Assembly (NCBI GenBank): GCA_041655035.1
Contig: JBAZCN010000039.1
Location: 1 to 24,826 of the forward strand
Source: NAT127 sp041655035
GTDB lineage: Bacteria > Pseudomonadota > Gammaproteobacteria > Pseudomonadales > Porticoccaceae
Direction of reading: 5' to 3'
Length of the DNA: 24,826 bases
The first letter of the stretch is position 1. Each line of letters opens with the position of its first letter. The translations under genes were made by a program, and so were the position numbers. The notes beneath the pieces were generated by a model. It saw nothing but the letters and a program-made list of their open reading frames with translations. It did not search any database and was not told the origin of the DNA. Positions 22,225-24,826 of the stretch are shown here, piece by piece.

Positions 22225-22580
22225 ACGCCCGCCTTCAGCGCCTTTGGCGTGCAGTCCCGCTATGGATTCGTCTTCGACGCCCTGGGAGTGAAACCAGCCA
22301 GCACGGCCATCGAATCCGGCCTGCATTGCCAGCAGATCTCCAACGAATTTATCCAGCAGTCCAATCCCGACATCATCTACGTGGTCGACCGGACAGCCGT
22401 AATGGAACACCGTCAGGTCATGTACGCCGAGAGCATGGGCAACCCGTCGCTGCGCCAGACCAACGCCTGGAAGAACGGCCGCGCGGTTTTGTCGATGCCG
22501 ATGCCTGGTATATCACCGCTGCCAGCGTGGCCTCCTTGAAGATCGTGATCGACGATGTCATCAAGGGTTATCAGAATTGA
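22225..22580 (+). pseudogene. FatB-like siderophore ABC-transporter binding protein, 3' remnant with frameshift
   Basis: The frame from 22225 reads TPAFSAFGVQSRYGFVFDAL and then VKPASTAIESGLHCQQISNEF, SNPDIIYVVDRTAVM and NPSLRQTNAWKNGRAV, the C-terminal lobe of periplasmic ferric-siderophore binding proteins of the FatB/CeuE type. At the T-run 22487-22490 the frame breaks; the protein continues one frame over as FVDADAWYITAASVASLKIV to TGA 22578-22580. Adding one T (TTTT to TTTTT) restores VFVDADAWYI. Upstream is TGA 22222-22224, and roughly the first 200 residues, including the signal peptide, are missing. Both losses mark a dead gene. It lies directly before a receptor remnant, so both come from one iron-uptake locus. 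Confidence 0.85.
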
Positions 22581-22690
22581 ATCGCCGCGCGGCGTCGCTC
22601 CATGTCTCTGGAAACTTGCCGGGTTTGTGGGAGCGATGCCGTGCTTCATCCTGTCGCCGCGCCGCCGGTCAGACGGCGCGCACTGCTCGC

Positions 22691-23419
22691 TATGACGCGG
22701 GTGCCACGTCACCTGCGGCCGCTCTGCTGGTCAAGGCCACGGACCGTATCTCAGTGTATGGCAATTACATTGAAGGGTTGAGCAAGGGCCAGGTCGCGCC
22801 AGCAACTGCCGCCAATGCGGGCGAGCTATTTCCGCCGTACAAGACCAAGCAGGAGGAAATCGGCCTCAAGTTCGATTTCGGCGAATTTGCCCACACCATC
22901 AGCCTGTATGAAATCAAGCGGCCAGGCAGCTATACCGACATTGTCAGCAACGTCTTTTCCTTTGGTGGAGAGCAGCGCAACAGAGGGGTTGAGTGGAGCT
23001 TTTTCGGCTCACCGCTGCGCGACGTGCGCCTGATGGGCGGTGTTGCCTATGTGGATCCCGAACTCACCAAGACCGCCGGGGGCGTCAACCAGGGCAAGTC
23101 GGCGACCGGGGTGCCCAGGCGGCAAGGCAAGCTGGGCGTGGAGTGGGATACGCCAGCTGTACAGGGTTTGACGCTGACCGCCAATGCGACCTCGGCATCC
23201 AGGCAATATATCAGCGCCGACAATTCGCTGTCGGTGTCGGGCCACACGGTATATGACCTGGGCGCACGGTATGCCACCAAGGTCTCCAGTCATCCGCTGA
23301 CAGTGCGGGCCGGCGTCCACAACGTGACGAACAAGGCCTACTGGGGCATGCCGCTGCTGTCCAGCTTGGGCCTGGGCGCGCCGCGCACCCTTCAACTCTC
23401 GGCCACGATGGACTTCTGA
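22691..23419 (+). pseudogene. TonB-dependent siderophore receptor, C-terminal remnant
   Basis: About 242 residues from YDAGATSPAAALLVKATDRI to the end match the last third of a TonB-dependent siderophore receptor: SVYGNYIEGLSKGQVAP, the KTKQEEIGLKFDFG strand, NRGVEWSFFG, RRQGKLGVEWDTP, VYDLGARYA, VRAGVHNVTNKAYWG, and the final strand ending in Phe (SATMDF), which is the usual outer-membrane barrel C-terminus. The plug domain, TonB box, signal peptide and most of the barrel are absent. The frame is open back to TTG 22577, but those 38 residues have no receptor character and no ribosome-binding site. The body is free of stops, so the deletion is probably recent. It could not form a working receptor. 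Confidence 0.85.
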
Positions 23420-23588
23420 TGTTCGGGCAGGCGCCTCCGGCGTCGGCGGGCACCTTTCAATCATTCAGACGTCAACACGATTGGCCGTCCGATATCGACC
23501 TCCCCAGCCCCCCGATGCTCAAGGGCGTGACGTTCACTTTGCCTTGATATGAGGCGGCTTTTTCAAGGGTTGTTCAGCAAATGGATAG

Positions 23589-23617
23589 TTAGCAATTGAT
23601 GGAACGGTGTCTATACT
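23589..23617 (+). promoter_or_regulatory. candidate promoter of the two-TM protein gene
   Basis: TTAGCA (23589-23594), a 17-base spacer and TATACT (23612-23617). It stands in a 268-base AT-rich gap, about 70 bases before the start codon at 23688. The -10 box matches at five of six positions. Confidence 0.45.
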
Positions 23618-23687
23618 TGACAGGTAGTTCTGTTTTTGGTCCTTGAGCACAACACCACTATAAAATCAATGAGTTGGAGGAGGCTTT

Positions 23688-24242
23688 ATGGAGAGATACT
23701 ACTACATCAGCGACAATCTGGACGAGCTCGAAGTGATCGAGCGGGAGTTGGAAAACGCCGGTATCGCCAACGAGCAGATCCATGTGCTCAGCCACGACGA
23801 TGACGCTGTCGTCCGGCGGCGTCTGCACGGCGTGACTTCGATCATGAAAAAGGACCTCATCCGTTCCACGATAGTCGGCGCGGTGGTGGGGGTGTGCCTG
23901 GCGATACTGGTGCTGGTCGGGGCTCATTTGTTGGGCTGGACAGAGAGCTTTACCTGGGCGCCGTTTATTTTCCTGGCGGTGGTGCTGCTGGGCTTTTGCA
24001 CCTGGGAAGGCGGGCTCTGGGGGATTCAGGAACCCAATCGCAATTTCCGGCGTTTCCACAAAGTGCTGAAGCACGGCAAGCACGTTCTGTTCGTGGATAT
24101 CGACGAGCGGGAAAAGGCGGCCCTCGAGCGGGTGTCCCGGGCCCATCCGCGGGTCAAGAATGTCGGCTCGGGCATACCGGCGCCGAGGATGGTGGTCAAG
24201 GGGCATCAGATGTTCCGGCGCTTCATGCACTGGGCGCCCTGA
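23688..24242 (+). CDS. conserved two-TM membrane protein of unknown function
   Basis: A 184-residue protein. Residues 1-55 are a soluble, charged domain (YYYISDNLDELEVIERELENAGI, in part), with a pattern like the small alpha/beta folds of general-stress proteins. Two hydrophobic segments follow at about 61-84 and 88-112, and then a cytosolic tail with GIQEPNRNFRRFHKVLKHGKHVLFVDID, in part, and a second alpha/beta-like stretch. The start is firm: GGAGGAGG (23676-23683) precedes ATG 23688 with normal spacing, a very strong site that suggests high expression. I recall similar proteins in pseudomonads under uninformative names and assign no function. It stands alone between the receptor remnant and the oxidase genes, converging on the latter. 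Confidence 0.85.
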   Translation: MERYYYISDNLDELEVIERELENAGIANEQIHVLSHDDDAVVRRRLHGVTSIMKKDLIRSTIVGAVVGVCLAILVLVGAHLLGWTESFTWAPFIFLAVVLLGFCTWEGGLWGIQEPNRNFRRFHKVLKHGKHVLFVDIDEREKAALERVSRAHPRVKNVGSGIPAPRMVVKGHQMFRRFMHWAP

Positions 24243-24319
24243 GCGGAAACGAGAGCGAGGGTGCTCTACGCCCGGCTTGCCGGCGGTGGGGTTGTCGCGC
24301 CCCGTCGCCAGGCGGAAAG

Positions 24320-24640
24320 CTACTCCGCCGGCAGGAAAAACAGCCCGCGGGTGATGAAAGTGTAATCCGCCTCCACGGCCATCAGCCCCACCAGTACCAG
24401 CAGGCACAGGGGCGGCAGCAGGATGGTGTACACCAGCGCCAGCCGCTCCCACATCATGTGCATGAATACCGCGACGATCAGCCCCGCCTTCAGCACCATT
24501 AACAGCAGAATCAGCGACCAGCGCAGATAGCCCTCCAGGTGCAGTATGTCGACCGTGTAGGAAAAAGCGCTGAGGATGAACAGCAGTACCCAGACTTTCA
24601 GGTAGATGCCGATGGGGTGCTGTTGACCGGCCTGTGCCAT
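24320..24640 (-). CDS. cytochrome c oxidase subunit IV (prokaryotic type)
   Basis: A 106-residue inner-membrane protein with three hydrophobic helices (about 14-33, 45-66 and 75-95), fitting the small COX4_pro subunit of bacterial aa3/caa3 oxidases. HMMWERLALVY after the second helix is typical of this family (K-x-x-x-V-x-x-x-F-M-H). It is a non-catalytic accessory subunit of the terminal oxidase that reduces oxygen to water. AGGAGG stands five bases before ATG 24640; an in-frame upstream ATG at 24685 would overlap subunit III. It follows the subunit III gene by eight bases and is the last gene of the operon visible here. Confidence 0.88.
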   Translation of the reverse strand: MAQAGQQHPIGIYLKVWVLLFILSAFSYTVDILHLEGYLRWSLILLLMVLKAGLIVAVFMHMMWERLALVYTILLPPLCLLVLVGLMAVEADYTFITRGLFFLPAE

Positions 24641-24648
24641 AAATCCTC

Positions 24649-24826
24649 CTACCACAAGTAAAAGAGTGCGAAGATGAAGACCCACACCAGATCGACGAAG
24701 TGCCAGTAGAGGCCGGCGATCTCCACGTTCTGGTAGCGGCCGTTGCGGTCGTAATCGCCCCTGAGCACCTTGCGGGCGATCACCGCGAGATAGATCACCC
24801 CGGCGGAGACGTGCAGGCCGTGAAAG
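24649..24826 (-). CDS. cytochrome c oxidase subunit III, C-terminal fragment (5' end outside window)
   Basis: The minus-strand frame from the window edge reads FHGLHVSAGVIYLAVIARKV, then NVEIAGLYWHFVDLVWVF and IFALFYLW, ending at TAG 24651-24649. FHG-L-H-V and Y-WHFVD-VW are the hallmarks of the last two helices of oxidase subunit III, which binds lipid and supports proton uptake by subunit I. Only the last 58 residues are in the window. The subunit IV gene follows eight bases later, and the rest of the oxidase operon should lie to the right. Confidence 0.93.
   Translation of the reverse strand, partial: FHGLHVSAGVIYLAVIARKVLRGDYDRNGRYQNVEIAGLYWHFVDLVWVFIFALFYLW

Noticed and set aside
22628..22680. 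GTGGGAGCGATG followed by a 7-base-pair hairpin (arms 22658-22664 and 22674-22680), recalling pseudomonad REP elements
   Set aside because: Only part of a REP core matches and no second copy was seen in the window. It may be a plain GC-rich dyad between two gene remnants.
22601..22700. Short frame with CRVCGSDAVLHPV, resembling a zinc-ribbon start
   Set aside because: Only about 30 plausible codons, no ribosome-binding site, and it runs into the receptor remnant out of frame. The two cysteines are probably chance.
23617..23622. Perfect TTGACA upstream of the two-TM protein gene
   Set aside because: No -10 box at 16-18 bases downstream; TTAGCA/TATACT just upstream fits better.
1..24826. CRISPR arrays, toxin-antitoxin pairs, defence islands, tRNA or rRNA genes
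   Set aside because: No regularly spaced direct repeats, small paired ORFs with toxin motifs, or tRNA/rRNA-like sequences were seen on reading the window.

Overview
The window looks like chromosomal DNA of a GC-rich gammaproteobacterium. The evidence is a YbdG-type mechanosensitive channel, several c-di-GMP proteins, an RND/MFP efflux pair and a cytochrome c oxidase operon, nearly all at roughly 62-68% GC by eye. The lineage is an inference; a marine Cellvibrionales/Spongiibacter-like bacterium would fit but is not proven. No rRNA, tRNA or CRISPR array was seen.

Region 1 (1 to about 4100) is clearly AT-richer, near 48-50% GC, and looks acquired. It opens with the 3' end of an IS630-type transposase. 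After a gene-poor stretch come four genes on the minus strand: a TetR regulator, an NTF2/SnoaL-like protein, a short-chain dehydrogenase and a cytochrome P450. Together they suggest a regulated oxidative pathway for a hydrophobic ring compound such as a steroid or terpenoid; the substrate is unknown. The dehydrogenase is preceded by a possible six-codon leader reading frame whose ribosome-binding site lies in a hairpin.

Region 2 (4100-13260) is GC-rich backbone. It holds a membrane-anchored GGDEF diguanylate cyclase, a divergent P2-type cation ATPase with a good sigma70-like promoter, a convergent MscM/YbdG channel, an APH/EcKinase-like kinase and a YdjM-like membrane hydrolase.

Region 3 (13290-22053, all minus strand) has two units. 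One is an RND efflux operon (membrane fusion protein, then permease). The other is a Sel1-repeat protein, a 5TMR-PAS-PAS-GGDEF-EAL protein and a nucleoside deaminase; the last two overlap by ATGA. The Sel1 gene once carried a C-terminal SPOR domain, now cut off by an in-frame TAG exactly where SPOR proteins usually have a Trp. The RND permease lacks two of the canonical proton-relay charges.

Region 4 (22225-23419) is the wreck of a siderophore-uptake locus: the 3' end of a FatB-like binding-protein gene with a one-base frameshift, then the C-terminal barrel part of a TonB-dependent receptor. A Fur-box-like sequence lies between this wreck and the efflux operon.

Region 5 (23588-24826) holds a conserved two-TM protein of unknown function with a strong ribosome-binding site, then cytochrome c oxidase subunit IV and the end of subunit III on the minus strand.

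I found no clearly new defence or mobile system. The strongest observations are the Sel1-TAG-SPOR interruption, the broken siderophore locus beside a Fur-like site, the leader ORF/hairpin before the dehydrogenase, and the transporters with unusual ion-relay residues.
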